Source: Chloroflexota bacterium (GTDB taxonomy: Bacteria; Chloroflexota; Anaerolineae; Aggregatilineales; Phototrophicaceae). From it: a stretch of DNA of 54,391 bases. The notes beneath the pieces are model-generated. The model searched no databases, was not told where the DNA came from, and saw only the letters and a list, made by a program, of their open reading frames with translations. Of the stretch, positions 1-8,042 are shown in pieces; the stretch's first letter is position 1, and the number at the start of each line of letters is the position of its first letter. The stretch covers positions 1 through 54,391 of the forward strand of contig JAPOYT010000214.1 in NCBI GenBank assembly GCA_026706445.1, read 5' to 3'. The translations under genes were made by a program, and so were the position numbers.

Positions 1-43
1 AACCTGCTATTCTGCTGTTAATCCGCACTTGCCCAACTCGGAC

Positions 44-65
44 AAAAAAGCGAGAGAATCCTCTC
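44..65 (-). terminator. Hairpin with T run near the left edge
   Basis: On the minus strand GAGAG, a GATT loop and CTCTC are followed by GC and six T. This is the form of a small intrinsic terminator or attenuator. It lies only a few bases after the expected start of the promoter at 81-109, so it may act on transcripts from the upstream promoter, or have another role in the leader. The 5 bp stem is short. Confidence 0.3.
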
Positions 66-80
66 ACCATCGGTCTCAAT

Positions 81-109
81 ACTTTACCTTCAAAGCAACC
101 AGCTGTCAA
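81..109 (-). promoter_or_regulatory. Sigma-70 promoter, minus strand, reading out of the window
   Basis: Read on the minus strand there is a perfect -35 TTGACA (104-109), a 17 bp spacer and a -10 TAAAGT (81-86). The transcript would leave the window at its left edge, so the gene served is not visible. A further TTGACA at 141-146 has only a poor -10 partner. Together with the promoter at 173-200 this is a tandem array, an arrangement common before rRNA or other strongly expressed genes. Confidence 0.5.
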
Positions 110-172
110 GGTAAGGCGTCTACGAAAGACTGCCAACTTCTGTCAATCTGCCACGTCCTGAGACCATCGGGG

Positions 173-200
173 ATTCTATCCTGTAGCCTGGCCTTGTCAA
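173..200 (-). promoter_or_regulatory. Second tandem sigma-70 promoter, minus strand
   Basis: Minus-strand TTGACA (195-200), a 16 bp spacer and TAGAAT (173-178). An AT-rich stretch lies just upstream (about 205-240), as expected for an UP element. It points the same way as the promoter at 81-109. Apart from these promoters and the repeat at 257-348, I see no gene in 1-425. One frame is open from base 2 to 244 but its translation does not look like a protein. Confidence 0.5.
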
Positions 201-256
201 GGCTTATTTCGGTAGCGTATCGAATTTGGTTGAAATTCAAATGAGCCAAATCCAAC

Positions 257-348
257 TTCACCACAAAGGCGCAAGGACACAAAGAAAATGGCGTATTTCG
301 CAGACAATTCTCGGCGCTCTCGCTTTTCTCGCTGTCCTCGGTGGTAAA
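257..348. repeat. Dispersed repeat with imperfect inverted arms
   Basis: The left arm begins TTCACCACAAAGG and the right arm, read on the other strand, begins TTTACCACCGAGGACA. The arms are imperfect inverted repeats rich in 'CACCACxxAGGxCAC' and 'GAG' units. The first 16 bases of the right arm recur exactly at 53559-53574. Such elements are widespread in intergenic DNA of several phyla and give spurious peptides such as SLRLCGE. The arms could fold as a hairpin between the AI-2E gene and the outward promoters. Confidence 0.55.
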
Positions 349-425
349 GCTTTTTGCGTTTCAATCGAAAAGGATACACTTCCCTTATTTCGGCTCTGCT
401 CGAATCTTGTCGCGGCCCAGCGCCT

Positions 426-1625
426 CTATGAAAGCTCCGGCGCAAATGCTTCTTGCGGCGCTTCGGTCTCCATGAGTTTCTCGTCCAGGTTGCGCTTGGC
501 CGGCTCTCGGTCGCCCAGGACATCTTTCACATACATTTCATCGACAATCACGGCGAAACAGGCGCTGAGCGGTACGGCGAGCATCAAGCCGAGAAATCCA
601 AAGAAAAAGCCAAAGATTATCTGCCCGAGCAATACAAGGATCGCCGGCATATTCATTCGCTCGCTCGCCAAGACCGGGCTAATCACCTGGCTCTGAAAGA
701 AGGAGACGCCATAGATTATGACGACAACCCAAATCACATTCTGTGGGGCATCCAGGATTGCCACAGCCACCGAAGGCACCAAAGCAACCACAGGTCCAAA
801 GTTCGGGATGAATGACAGTATGCCTGCCAGCACACCCAAAGCGAATGCCTCGTCTTGTATGCCCACCAGTCGCAAGCCTAACCCGGTCAGGATCGCCACG
901 ACTACCATCGATACCGCCGTAACGCTTAGCCAAGCGCGCAATGTGCTGTCAAGGCGCCGCAATATGCCAAGCATGCGCTCCCGATACCAGACGGGTGTTA
1001 GCTTGATGATGCCGCTGACGTAAAGTTCCGGCTCTGCCAGCAGATACATGCTCAGGAAAAATATGATCAGCACGCTTAGTATCGTATTGGCGACGCCGCC
1101 AACGACCGGCAAGACCGAGCCGCCAAGCCGCCCCACCGCATCGGTCACCTGCGACACAGCCTGCCCGATGAGGTCATCAGCTGGCTGCGCGCTTGCGCTG
1201 CCAGAGAGCAAGTCGTCAATTATGGGGATTACGTCCCTCATGATGGAGTTCTGCTGCAGAAGCGCATCACGCGTCAGGGATTGGCGCACCTGCTCCAAAC
1301 CGCCTTCCACTGCCGTTCGAAGCGGCTCATACTGGTCGCCGATGGTACGCAAAATCGGCACGCCGAGCAAAGCAAGAATGATGAAAAACCCAAAGACGCT
1401 AACGACGATGGCAACAACCCGATGCATCTTGAAGCGATCCATCAGCAATCGCACCGGCATGGTAAATAGCACAACCAGAATCACCGCGGCGAATGTCAAC
1501 ATCAGGGTGCCGCGGATCTGCCAGACAAATACCAGGCCGAGCCCGATCAAGATTGTGAGCACGACATTCCGCAAGCCAATGTTGATTGATCTTGAACTTC
1601 GCAGGCCAGTTTGTAGGTCAGCCAT
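426..1625 (-). CDS. AI-2E family transporter (PerM/YdiK-like)
   Basis: A 399-residue integral membrane protein of the AI-2E transporter family (PF01594), whose members export small solutes; some are linked to autoinducer-2, others to Na+/H+ exchange. It has about eight hydrophobic segments, starting near residue 20, a soluble middle region (about 85-160), and the family's C-terminal block of glycine-rich helices containing SPVLASERMNMPAILVLLG and FFGFLGLMLAVPLSACF. Length is normal. The start is ATG; the Shine-Dalgarno is weak. It is transcribed alone, with a candidate promoter at 1698-1727. The substrate cannot be read from sequence. Confidence 0.88.
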   Translation of the reverse strand: MADLQTGLRSSRSINIGLRNVVLTILIGLGLVFVWQIRGTLMLTFAAVILVVLFTMPVRLLMDRFKMHRVVAIVVSVFGFFIILALLGVPILRTIGDQYEPLRTAVEGGLEQVRQSLTRDALLQQNSIMRDVIPIIDDLLSGSASAQPADDLIGQAVSQVTDAVGRLGGSVLPVVGGVANTILSVLIIFFLSMYLLAEPELYVSGIIKLTPVWYRERMLGILRRLDSTLRAWLSVTAVSMVVVAILTGLGLRLVGIQDEAFALGVLAGILSFIPNFGPVVALVPSVAVAILDAPQNVIWVVVIIYGVSFFQSQVISPVLASERMNMPAILVLLGQIIFGFFFGFLGLMLAVPLSACFAVIVDEMYVKDVLGDREPAKRNLDEKLMETEAPQEAFAPELS

Positions 1626-1697
1626 AAGGTGTATTCACTCGCGATGCCACCGCCAAAACGCAGTACGACATCGCACAATTCATACCATTTACGAACG

Positions 1698-1727
1698 ATT
1701 GTATCATCTAAAACACGCCATTGCTAA
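1698..1727 (-). promoter_or_regulatory. Candidate promoter for the AI-2E transporter gene
   Basis: Minus strand TTAGCA (1722-1727), 18 bp, TACAAT (1698-1703), with TGA just before the -10 (extended -10). The start codon lies about 65 bases downstream. Found by eye only. Confidence 0.35.
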
Positions 1728-1807
1728 TTCAGTTGCGCACTCGCCGCCGCGCCACCGCGGGGATACAATGAACGCGGTCACGGTAGCGCAAATTACAGGA
1801 GCGCCTG

Positions 1808-2827
1808 GTGAAATTCGATGTCACCGTCTTCGCCGACGACCTGAACCAGGCTGGTCTAATGGCGCAAGCGGTTGAAGAATACGGGTTTGATGGCTTATGG
1901 GTGGCGGAAGCGGCGCATAACCCATTCTTGCCGCTGACCCACGCTTCGCTCGCCACTGAGCGCATTTCGCTGGGCACAGCGATCGCGGTGGCTTTCCCGC
2001 GAAGCCCAATTGTCATGGCGCAGACAGCGTGGGATCTGGCGGCGCTATCGCGTGGTCGATTCATTCTGGGCTTGGGCACGCAGATCAAGCCACATATCAC
2101 GAAGCGATTCAGCGCTGTTTGGGGCAAGCCTGTCAAGCAACTGCGCGAATATATCGAGGCGCTGCGAGCAATTTGGCGCAGTTTTCAGACCGGCGACGAC
2201 TTGAATTACAGCGGCGAATACTACCGCTTTCTACACTTGACGCCCTTCGTTTCGCCGGCGCCAATGCCCTACCATCAGATACCGATTTACATCGCCGGCG
2301 TCAATACGGGCTTGGCCAAACTCGCCGGCGAACATTGCGACGGATTTCATGTCCACTCGTTTCATACGCCGCAGTACCTGCGCGATGTGCTATTGCCCGC
2401 CTTTAGCGCAGGACGCGACGCCGCCGGGCGCAGCGACCGCCTGACGCTATCCTGCGCCGTCTTCGTCGTCACCGGTGAAGATCCGGCGGCGGTCGAAGCG
2501 AGCAAACAGCTCGCCAAATCGCAAATCGCCTTCTACGCCAGCACGCCCAGCTACAGCAAGGTTCTCGAGCTGCATGGTTGGACAGACCTCATACCGCGCC
2601 TAAACGCGCTGCTGCGGCGAAACCGCTGGAGCGAAATGCACGAGCTGATCAGCGACGACATGTTGGCCACATTCGCCGTGATCGCGCCACCGGATGAATT
2701 GCCCTACATGCTTCGGGAACGGTACCGCGGGCTGCTCGATCGCGCCGGTTTTTATTTTCCTTTTGCGCCCGATGACGGCACGAAGCAATTGATCTGGCAG
2801 CACGCGTCAGAGGCGATGGGACCTTGA
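1808..2827 (+). CDS. LLM class flavin/F420-dependent oxidoreductase, copy 1
   Basis: A 339-residue luciferase-like TIM-barrel oxidoreductase (PF00296), closest in look to F420-dependent enzymes of the methylenetetrahydromethanopterin-reductase type. Family landmarks include the N-terminal YGFDGLWVAEAAHNPFLPLT region, FPRSPIVMAQTAWDLAALSRGRF (first half of the barrel) and LREYIEALRAIW. The start is GTG, set by AGGAG at 1797-1801 with six bases spacing. It is a clear paralogue of the gene at 3571-4584. Its stop overlaps the next start (TGATG), so the two are probably translated together. Cofactor (FMN or F420) and substrate are not decided by the sequence. Confidence 0.88.
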   Translation: MKFDVTVFADDLNQAGLMAQAVEEYGFDGLWVAEAAHNPFLPLTHASLATERISLGTAIAVAFPRSPIVMAQTAWDLAALSRGRFILGLGTQIKPHITKRFSAVWGKPVKQLREYIEALRAIWRSFQTGDDLNYSGEYYRFLHLTPFVSPAPMPYHQIPIYIAGVNTGLAKLAGEHCDGFHVHSFHTPQYLRDVLLPAFSAGRDAAGRSDRLTLSCAVFVVTGEDPAAVEASKQLAKSQIAFYASTPSYSKVLELHGWTDLIPRLNALLRRNRWSEMHELISDDMLATFAVIAPPDELPYMLRERYRGLLDRAGFYFPFAPDDGTKQLIWQHASEAMGP

Positions 2828-3546
2828 TGCCAAAAATCAAATTGGGTGGACAAGCCATCGAGTTCCGCCTGCGCGAAAGCAAACGCGCCAAAAGATTGAG
2901 CATCCGCTTCATTCCGCAGAGTGGATTTGAGGTCGTGTATCCAATGGGGAAGACCAAGTCGGAGGCCTTGGCATTCCTTGAAGAGCAAGAAAGATGGGTT
3001 CTAAAGATCTGGAGTGAAGCGCAGGCTGAAGCAAATAATTTGACGCGAGGCCGGCATTATGTCGATGGGGTAGAACTGCCCTACTTCGGCAAGAGTATCA
3101 CATTCAAACTTCGAGCGAGCGGCGAAACAGCAGATTATAAGTTTAGTAAGGACCAACTTGAGCTCACTCTGCCGAAGCGCTTTCACGCCGACCAACGACT
3201 GCTTCGCAACATCGTTGAAGACTTCTACCGGCTGCAAGCAAAACGCTACCTCCCTGCACGGACCTGGGAATTGGCGCAGCTGTATGGCTTTCACTACAAC
3301 AGAGTCCGCATCAAAAATCAGAAGACGCGCTGGGGCAGCTGCTCCGCCAAGCGAAATATCAATCTCAACTTGCGCCTCATGATGGCGCCTGACGGGGCGA
3401 TCGACTATGTCATCATCCATGAGCTTTGCCATTTGCGCGAACTGAATCATTCGCCTGCGTTTTGGACGCTGGTAGAAGCGTACTGTCCCGATTACCTCCG
3501 CTGGAAAGACTGGTTCAGGCAGTATGGTCCGAGCCTCATTCTGTAA
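2827..3546 (+). CDS. YgjP-type (DUF45/SprT-like) metallopeptidase
   Basis: A 239-residue protein of the YgjP/M48-like family (PF01863), predicted zinc-dependent peptidases. The metal site is visible as HELCH at residues 198-202 followed by NHSPAFW, giving the third histidine. The conserved core KTRWGSCSAKRNINLNLRL precedes it. I chose ATG 2827, which shares its A with the preceding TGA stop; a TTG three bases upstream is the alternative. It sits between two paralogous LLM oxidoreductases in one run. The soluble protein has no signal peptide. Its natural substrate is unknown, and the conserved neighbours are a better clue than the family. Confidence 0.88.
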   Translation: MPKIKLGGQAIEFRLRESKRAKRLSIRFIPQSGFEVVYPMGKTKSEALAFLEEQERWVLKIWSEAQAEANNLTRGRHYVDGVELPYFGKSITFKLRASGETADYKFSKDQLELTLPKRFHADQRLLRNIVEDFYRLQAKRYLPARTWELAQLYGFHYNRVRIKNQKTRWGSCSAKRNINLNLRLMMAPDGAIDYVIIHELCHLRELNHSPAFWTLVEAYCPDYLRWKDWFRQYGPSLIL

Positions 3547-3570
3547 GGCAATTTTGGAAAGGCGCGAACT

Positions 3571-4584
3571 ATGCAGCTTGATGTCGCCTTCATGCCCTCC
3601 GGCAACTTGGGCCACGATTTGGAGGCGGTGAAACGCGCCGAGCAGCTTGGATTCGATGCCGTTTGGGTTACCGAAGCCGCACACAATCCTTTCTTCCCGC
3701 TGACCCTCGCCGCCAAAGAGACCAGCAGGATCCGGCTAGGCGCGCAGGGCGCGCTTGCTTTTCCCCGCAGCCCGATGGTGACTGCGCAAATTGCCTGGGA
3801 CCTGGCGCGTCAGTCGGAGGGCAGATTTGCGCTAGGCTTGGGCGCGCGAACTCCAACCCATAGCGCTGGGGTCCGTAGCGACGAATGGGAAGATACGGTT
3901 GGGCGGATGCGCGAGTACATCGAAAGCTTGCGCGCCATCTGGAATACCTTTCAAACCGATGCTCGACTTCGTTATCGAGGCCAGTATTATCGATTCCGCC
4001 TGATGGCGCCCTTTTTCAATCCGGGACCGATATCGCATCCGGCAATTCCAATATACCTGGATGGAGTGAATCCTGAAATGTGCTGGCTCGCTGCTGAGAC
4101 CTGCCAGGGACTTCATGCAGCTGAAATACACACAGTTGCCTATCTTCGCGATGTGGTCATACCAGCAATCGACGAGGGGCTGCGGACTGCAGATCGATCA
4201 AGGAGTGAATTCACCTTGGTTTTGCCGATCTTGGTCATCAGCGGCGCAAATGAAGTTGAACAGCAGCGCGCCGCAAAAACTGTCAGAGAACGCATCGCCT
4301 ATTGCGCCGCCATACCGGAGCATCGCCGAATCATGGCTCAGCACGGTTGGGAGAGCCTGGCCCAGGAACTCATCACATTGGCGCGCGACAAACGATGGAA
4401 CGAGATGAGGAACGCGATAAGGGACGACATTATTGAAGAGATTGCCATTGTCACAGAACCGCGTCATGTCTACTCTCGCATTATGGAAAGGTATGATGGA
4501 TTGGCAGATCGAGTTTGCCTTCTGTTGCACGCTGGCAGCATTGAGCTTTGTGAGGCGATCGCCGCGGGACGCGATTCTTTTTGA
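3571..4584 (+). CDS. LLM class flavin/F420-dependent oxidoreductase, copy 2
   Basis: A 337-residue luciferase-like oxidoreductase, paralogous to the gene at 1808-2827 along its whole length: compare LGFDAVWVTEAAHNPFFPLT and FPRSPMVTAQIAWDLARQSEGRF with the first copy. ATG is preceded by GGAAAGG at about nine bases. It lies 24 bases after the metallopeptidase gene and probably shares its transcript. The C-terminal third differs most between the copies, which suggests different substrates rather than a recent duplication. It ends only 10 bases from the convergent GNAT gene. Confidence 0.88.
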   Translation: MQLDVAFMPSGNLGHDLEAVKRAEQLGFDAVWVTEAAHNPFFPLTLAAKETSRIRLGAQGALAFPRSPMVTAQIAWDLARQSEGRFALGLGARTPTHSAGVRSDEWEDTVGRMREYIESLRAIWNTFQTDARLRYRGQYYRFRLMAPFFNPGPISHPAIPIYLDGVNPEMCWLAAETCQGLHAAEIHTVAYLRDVVIPAIDEGLRTADRSRSEFTLVLPILVISGANEVEQQRAAKTVRERIAYCAAIPEHRRIMAQHGWESLAQELITLARDKRWNEMRNAIRDDIIEEIAIVTEPRHVYSRIMERYDGLADRVCLLLHAGSIELCEAIAAGRDSF

Positions 4585-4594
4585 GGGCAAAACC

Positions 4595-5134
4595 TCAAGC
4601 GTAAAGGTCGGGCATTGGTTCTTCAATGACATCATAGATACGAAAACCGCGCTTCTGATAATTGGATAGCGCGTGCGGTCCATCCAGGTTGCAGGTATGC
4701 AGCCAGACGCGCTTTGCCCCCATATCCCAGGCGCGCGCTACGCCATAACTCAAGAGATGCTTGCCCAGCCCCCGCCCCATATAGCTTCGGCGCAACCCAA
4801 AATAAGCGACCTCGACTGAGCCATCTTCATGCCGATAAAGTTCAACGTAGCCAGCGGGTGAACCACCAACATACATAACGTGCACTTGCGTGTTCGGCGA
4901 CGCCAAAATACCCCGCAATTCGCTATTGGACATTTGCAGCCGGTCGCGCCAAGCCCATTCCTCGCCAACGGATTGATAGAGAAACTTGTAGAAGCCAAGA
5001 TCCGGCATCTCCATCGGGACGATCTCAATGTCGGGCGCCTGAATGAAAGCGGGCGCAAAGTCCTCTTTGCTCACCATTTCCAGGTAAGTTGTGATCAGCG
5101 TCTTCGACTTGTTCGCCGCCAAAACCACCGACAA
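4595..5134 (-). CDS. GNAT family N-acetyltransferase
   Basis: A GNAT-fold acyltransferase of up to 179 residues. Acetyl-CoA binding motif A is seen as RRSYMGRGLGKHLL, following the beta-strand VEVAYFGL, and the C-terminal WLHTCNLDGPHALSNYQKRGF is the usual alpha4-beta6 region in which the CoA-side Asn and Tyr lie. The start is uncertain: the longest frame begins at TTG 5134 with only a weak GGGCGG upstream; GTG at codon 3 and an internal ATG (MVSKEDF) are alternatives. It is convergent with the LLM gene. The acceptor substrate cannot be named. Confidence 0.8.
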   Translation of the reverse strand: MSVVLAANKSKTLITTYLEMVSKEDFAPAFIQAPDIEIVPMEMPDLGFYKFLYQSVGEEWAWRDRLQMSNSELRGILASPNTQVHVMYVGGSPAGYVELYRHEDGSVEVAYFGLRRSYMGRGLGKHLLSYGVARAWDMGAKRVWLHTCNLDGPHALSNYQKRGFRIYDVIEEPMPDLYA

Positions 5135-5187
5135 CCGCCCTTATCTGACGCGTTCGAGGTACAATTCGCCTATACCATAACGAATCC

Positions 5188-5318
5188 AAGGGGAGGCTCG
5201 AATAGCACAAACAGACAAAAAACGCTGTCGCGACCTAATCATTCTCACTAAGGCCTTGGAAAATGTCGGCTGCCGCTGGAACGCGCCTTGTGCCGCTTTA
5301 GCGCGCTCGTTACCATGA
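5188..5318 (+). other. Strong Shine-Dalgarno followed by a short frame with no standard start
   Basis: AAGGGGAGG at 5188-5196 is an excellent ribosome site, yet the frame that follows at the right distance opens with ATA (5202) and runs 38 codons to TGA 5316-5318. No ATG, GTG or TTG is suitably placed. It may be a decayed small gene, a rare ATA start, or chance. It lies between the divergent GNAT and pentapeptide genes; I see nothing else in that gap. Confidence 0.2.
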
Positions 5319-5348
5319 ACGTGATAGCGGTCTTGCCAGGTAAAATGT

Positions 5349-5951
5349 ATGCAACTGATTGACCGGGTTCAGCGCAAAATAGGAAAGCGCTGGTACGCGT
5401 TGATGCCGACGGAGAAACTTGTTGCGCTAGTCAGCAATACGGAAAGCGCCAAAAGCGCTAGTGTGATGATAGAAACGCTTAAGGAACGCCTGGCGCATCA
5501 GGATGGCAGCCTTGATCATGTGGACTGGTCATCGGCGGCGCTGACGGGCGCGCTGCTATCCTCCTGCCGCATGCAGAATGCGCGGCTTTCCTGTGGGAAA
5601 CTCCGCGGCGCCTACTTCGGATACTCCGACCTGCGCTGGGCTGATTTCCGATTGGCGGATCTGCGCGAAGCCCATTTTCGCGATGCGCGATTGGATCAGT
5701 CCAATTTCGACCGCGCCAAGCTTGATGGCGCAAATTTCGCCCGAGCTGAACTCACAAGAGTGTCCTTTGCCGGGGCAAACTTGACAAATGCCAACTTCTG
5801 GGGCGCCGATATACGCGGCGCGAACTTTAGCGGCGCATCCATGGTCGATTGCAATATCGCCGAAGTCATCGTCGATGAAACTACGATTATGCCAAGCGGA
5901 GAGCCGTATTCCGACAGCGCCCATTGGGATCGCTTCACTGCCGCAAAGTAA
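5349..5951 (+). CDS. Pentapeptide repeat protein
   Basis: A 200-residue protein whose middle (about residues 58-175) is built of A(D/N)LxX-type pentapeptides, for example LRWADFRLADLREAHF and LDGANFARAELTRVSFAGA, which form a right-handed quadrilateral beta-helix. The N-terminal 55 residues are charged and helical. It has no signal peptide or membrane segment. Some family members mimic DNA and protect gyrase, but most have no known role and nothing here points to gyrase. ATG 5349 follows an AGG-containing site; an overlapping ATG at 5345 opens a frame that stops at once. Confidence 0.85.
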   Translation: MQLIDRVQRKIGKRWYALMPTEKLVALVSNTESAKSASVMIETLKERLAHQDGSLDHVDWSSAALTGALLSSCRMQNARLSCGKLRGAYFGYSDLRWADFRLADLREAHFRDARLDQSNFDRAKLDGANFARAELTRVSFAGANLTNANFWGADIRGANFSGASMVDCNIAEVIVDETTIMPSGEPYSDSAHWDRFTAAK

Positions 5952-5985
5952 CCCAGACGGGCTTAGGCAATTCAAAGAACCTGTG

Positions 5986-5991
5986 TACAAT
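5986..5991 (+). promoter_or_regulatory. Possible -10 element before etfB
   Basis: TACAAT 48 bases before the etfB start. The matching -35 position (TTAGGC, 17 bp away) is poor, so support is limited. Confidence 0.25.
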
Positions 5992-6038
5992 AGCGGGCGG
6001 ATTCCGATTCAGGTGACCAATCTCGGAGGAGCTATGCA

Positions 6039-6821
6039 GTGCATGTAGTGACTTTTACGCGGAGCACACCCGATACCGCAGCAAAAGTCTGGGTCAACGA
6101 AGAAGGCGAGGTTACCTGGGGTGATATCGCCACGGTGGTCAATCCCTGGGACGAATACTCGCTCGAAGAGACGATCGCGCAAGCCAAGATATTTGGCGGA
6201 AGGTCTACTGCAATCGCCATTGGCGCGGAACTGCACAATGACGCCTTGAAACACAGCATGGCTATGGGCATCAAGAATGTTCTGCGCGTTGATGAGGTCG
6301 GCGTAGATACTGGCGACAGCCTCGTCTGGTCGGCTTTGGCAGCCGGCGCCATCCGCAAGTTGGGCGATGTGGATTTGATCATTTTTGGCAAAGAGAGCGT
6401 CGATGTCGGCAGCGACCAACATACCTATCAACTGGCGCGGCGCCTGGGCTGGACGATGCTCAGTTATGTGTCCGCGATCATCGAAACGGACTACGTGGCG
6501 GGAACGATTAAAGTAGAAAAAATGCTGGAACAAGGCAAACAAATCGTCTCGGCAAATTTGCCAGCCGTAGTCTCGGTCATGAAAGGCATCAATGAACCGC
6601 GCTATCCCAATTTTCTGGGCATCCGCAAGGCGGCCAAGGCGCAGATTCCCGTCTGGTCGGCCGCGGACCTGGGCGTCGATACGCCGGCGGCCGCGACAAG
6701 GGCGCTGCGCTACATGAATCCGCCAGCGCGCGACATCAGCACGGAAATCATCGCCGGCGCCGACCTTGAAGAAAAAGCCGCGGTTCTGGCCGATCGCCTT
6801 TTTGAGGAGAAGGTCCTGTGA
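6039..6821 (+). CDS. etfB: Electron transfer flavoprotein subunit beta
   Basis: A 260-residue beta subunit of ETF, the heterodimer that passes electrons from acyl-CoA and other dehydrogenases to the quinone pool. Seen: VVNPWDEYSLEETI near residue 31, the conserved KESVDVGSDQHTYQLA region, and the C-terminal half with FLGIRKAAKAQIPVW. The start is GTG, eight bases after GGAGGA (6025-6030). An ATG nearer to that site (6034) gives only a four-codon frame, MQCM, that overlaps the GTG. It overlaps etfA by four bases (GTGA). No dehydrogenase or ETF:quinone oxidoreductase gene is adjacent. Confidence 0.92.
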   Translation: MHVVTFTRSTPDTAAKVWVNEEGEVTWGDIATVVNPWDEYSLEETIAQAKIFGGRSTAIAIGAELHNDALKHSMAMGIKNVLRVDEVGVDTGDSLVWSALAAGAIRKLGDVDLIIFGKESVDVGSDQHTYQLARRLGWTMLSYVSAIIETDYVAGTIKVEKMLEQGKQIVSANLPAVVSVMKGINEPRYPNFLGIRKAAKAQIPVWSAADLGVDTPAAATRALRYMNPPARDISTEIIAGADLEEKAAVLADRLFEEKVL

Positions 6822-7852
6822 GCGTCTTCGTCTGGATCGAGACCTTCGGCGGCGCCGCAATATCCAGTAGTTGGGAGGCGCTAGGCGCCGCGCAAAGCAT
6901 CGCAGAAGCGCTGAAAACCGAAACAGTGGCAATCGTCTTTGGTGAGGATAGCGCGGCAATAGCGGCCGAAGCGGGACGATTTGGCGTCGCCCGAGCGCTG
7001 ACCTGCGACGCCGAGTCGCTTAGTGAGTATCGGCTCGAATCTTATGCCGCGCTCTTGAGCAAGCTAGTCGTCGATCGCAAGCCGGACGCCGTCGTTGCGG
7101 TGGCGACAAACCGGGGACGAGAGCTGCTGGCGAGCGCCGCCGCCGACAGCGAGAGCGGCCTCATATCCGACGTGATCAGTCTACGTGTAGCAGACGGATC
7201 CATCATCGGCACGCGCCCCGCTTACGCGGGCAAAGTGATGATGGAGATGACTTGCAATACGTCGACGACATTTGTCACCGTGCGCGGCCGGGCTTTTCTT
7301 CCGCCCCTACCCGATGCTTCAGTCCTGCCAACAATTGAGACAGTCGCCCCAGAAAAGATCCCGGCTCAACTCCAATCCACAGTCGAAGAGCTGGTTGCTG
7401 AACTCGGCAGCGTCAATCTGGCGGATGCGGCGATCATTGTCAGCGGCGGACGAGGCTTGGCGAACAATCCAGCGAGCGCTCCCGGCGGCATCAGCGGCGA
7501 ACAAGCCAACATTTGGAAAGCGAAAGACGGCTTCGCCAATACCTTGCGCCCGCTGGCCGATGTCCTGGGCGCGGCCATCGGCGCCAGCCGCGCGGCTGTA
7601 GACGCCGGATACATTCCTTATGAACATCAAGTGGGGCAGACCGGCAAAGTGGTGACGCCGGATCTCTACATCGCCTGTGGCATTAGCGGCGCGATTCAGC
7701 ATCAGGCGGGTATGCGCGGAAGCAAAATCATCGTGGCGATCAACAAGGATGCGGCGGCGCCTATCTTCAAATTAGCGCGCTACGGCATCGTTGGCGATTT
7801 GTACGAGGTCGTTCCCGCGCTGACTGAAGCGCTAAAAAAGAAGCTGCCGTGA
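6818..7852 (+). CDS. etfA: Electron transfer flavoprotein subunit alpha
   Basis: A 344-residue alpha subunit carrying the FAD. The C-terminal FAD domain is textbook: GASRAAVDAGYIPYEHQVG, TGKVVTPDLYIACGISGAIQ, and GSKIIVAINKDAAAPIFKLA followed by YGIVGDLYEVVPAL. The N-terminal domain (about 1-190) is the ETF fold shared with EtfB. The GTG start overlaps the etfB stop, which fixes it and implies coupled, equal production of both subunits. An imperfect hairpin follows at 7863-7898. It lacks the extra features of bifurcating EtfA that I would expect (no NADH-linked partner gene nearby), so ordinary electron transfer is the default reading. Confidence 0.94.
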   Translation: MSVFVWIETFGGAAISSSWEALGAAQSIAEALKTETVAIVFGEDSAAIAAEAGRFGVARALTCDAESLSEYRLESYAALLSKLVVDRKPDAVVAVATNRGRELLASAAADSESGLISDVISLRVADGSIIGTRPAYAGKVMMEMTCNTSTTFVTVRGRAFLPPLPDASVLPTIETVAPEKIPAQLQSTVEELVAELGSVNLADAAIIVSGGRGLANNPASAPGGISGEQANIWKAKDGFANTLRPLADVLGAAIGASRAAVDAGYIPYEHQVGQTGKVVTPDLYIACGISGAIQHQAGMRGSKIIVAINKDAAAPIFKLARYGIVGDLYEVVPALTEALKKKLP

Positions 7853-7862
7853 TGGTCACATT

Positions 7863-7898
7863 GATTGGGCGAACGAAGCGCCAACGCTTGTTCCAATC
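7863..7898 (+). terminator. Hairpin just after etfA
   Basis: GATTG, GAAC and AAGCG pair with CGCTT, GTTC and CAATC around a CCAA loop, with two small bulges: about 14 pairs. It lies 11 bases after the etfA stop. There is no T run, so it may stabilise the 3' end or work with Rho rather than be an intrinsic terminator. The rest of the gap to mrpA shows nothing clear. Confidence 0.35.
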
Positions 7899-8042
7899 CT
7901 ACAGAATCGATACCATTCGACTTATGGAAATTGACCATTTGATTTGGCGCGTTTGCGGCTAGCTTTGCATGAGCTACGCCTTTCGAGGCTTCGGGAGCTA
8001 GTCCTCAAACTCAAGCCTGGGGAAGTCTGACACTACCATATC

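Noticed and set aside
2..244. Open frame running in from the left edge
   Set aside because: The translation is Ser/Cys-rich with no protein-like pattern, overlaps two good minus-strand promoters, and has no similarity I recognise.
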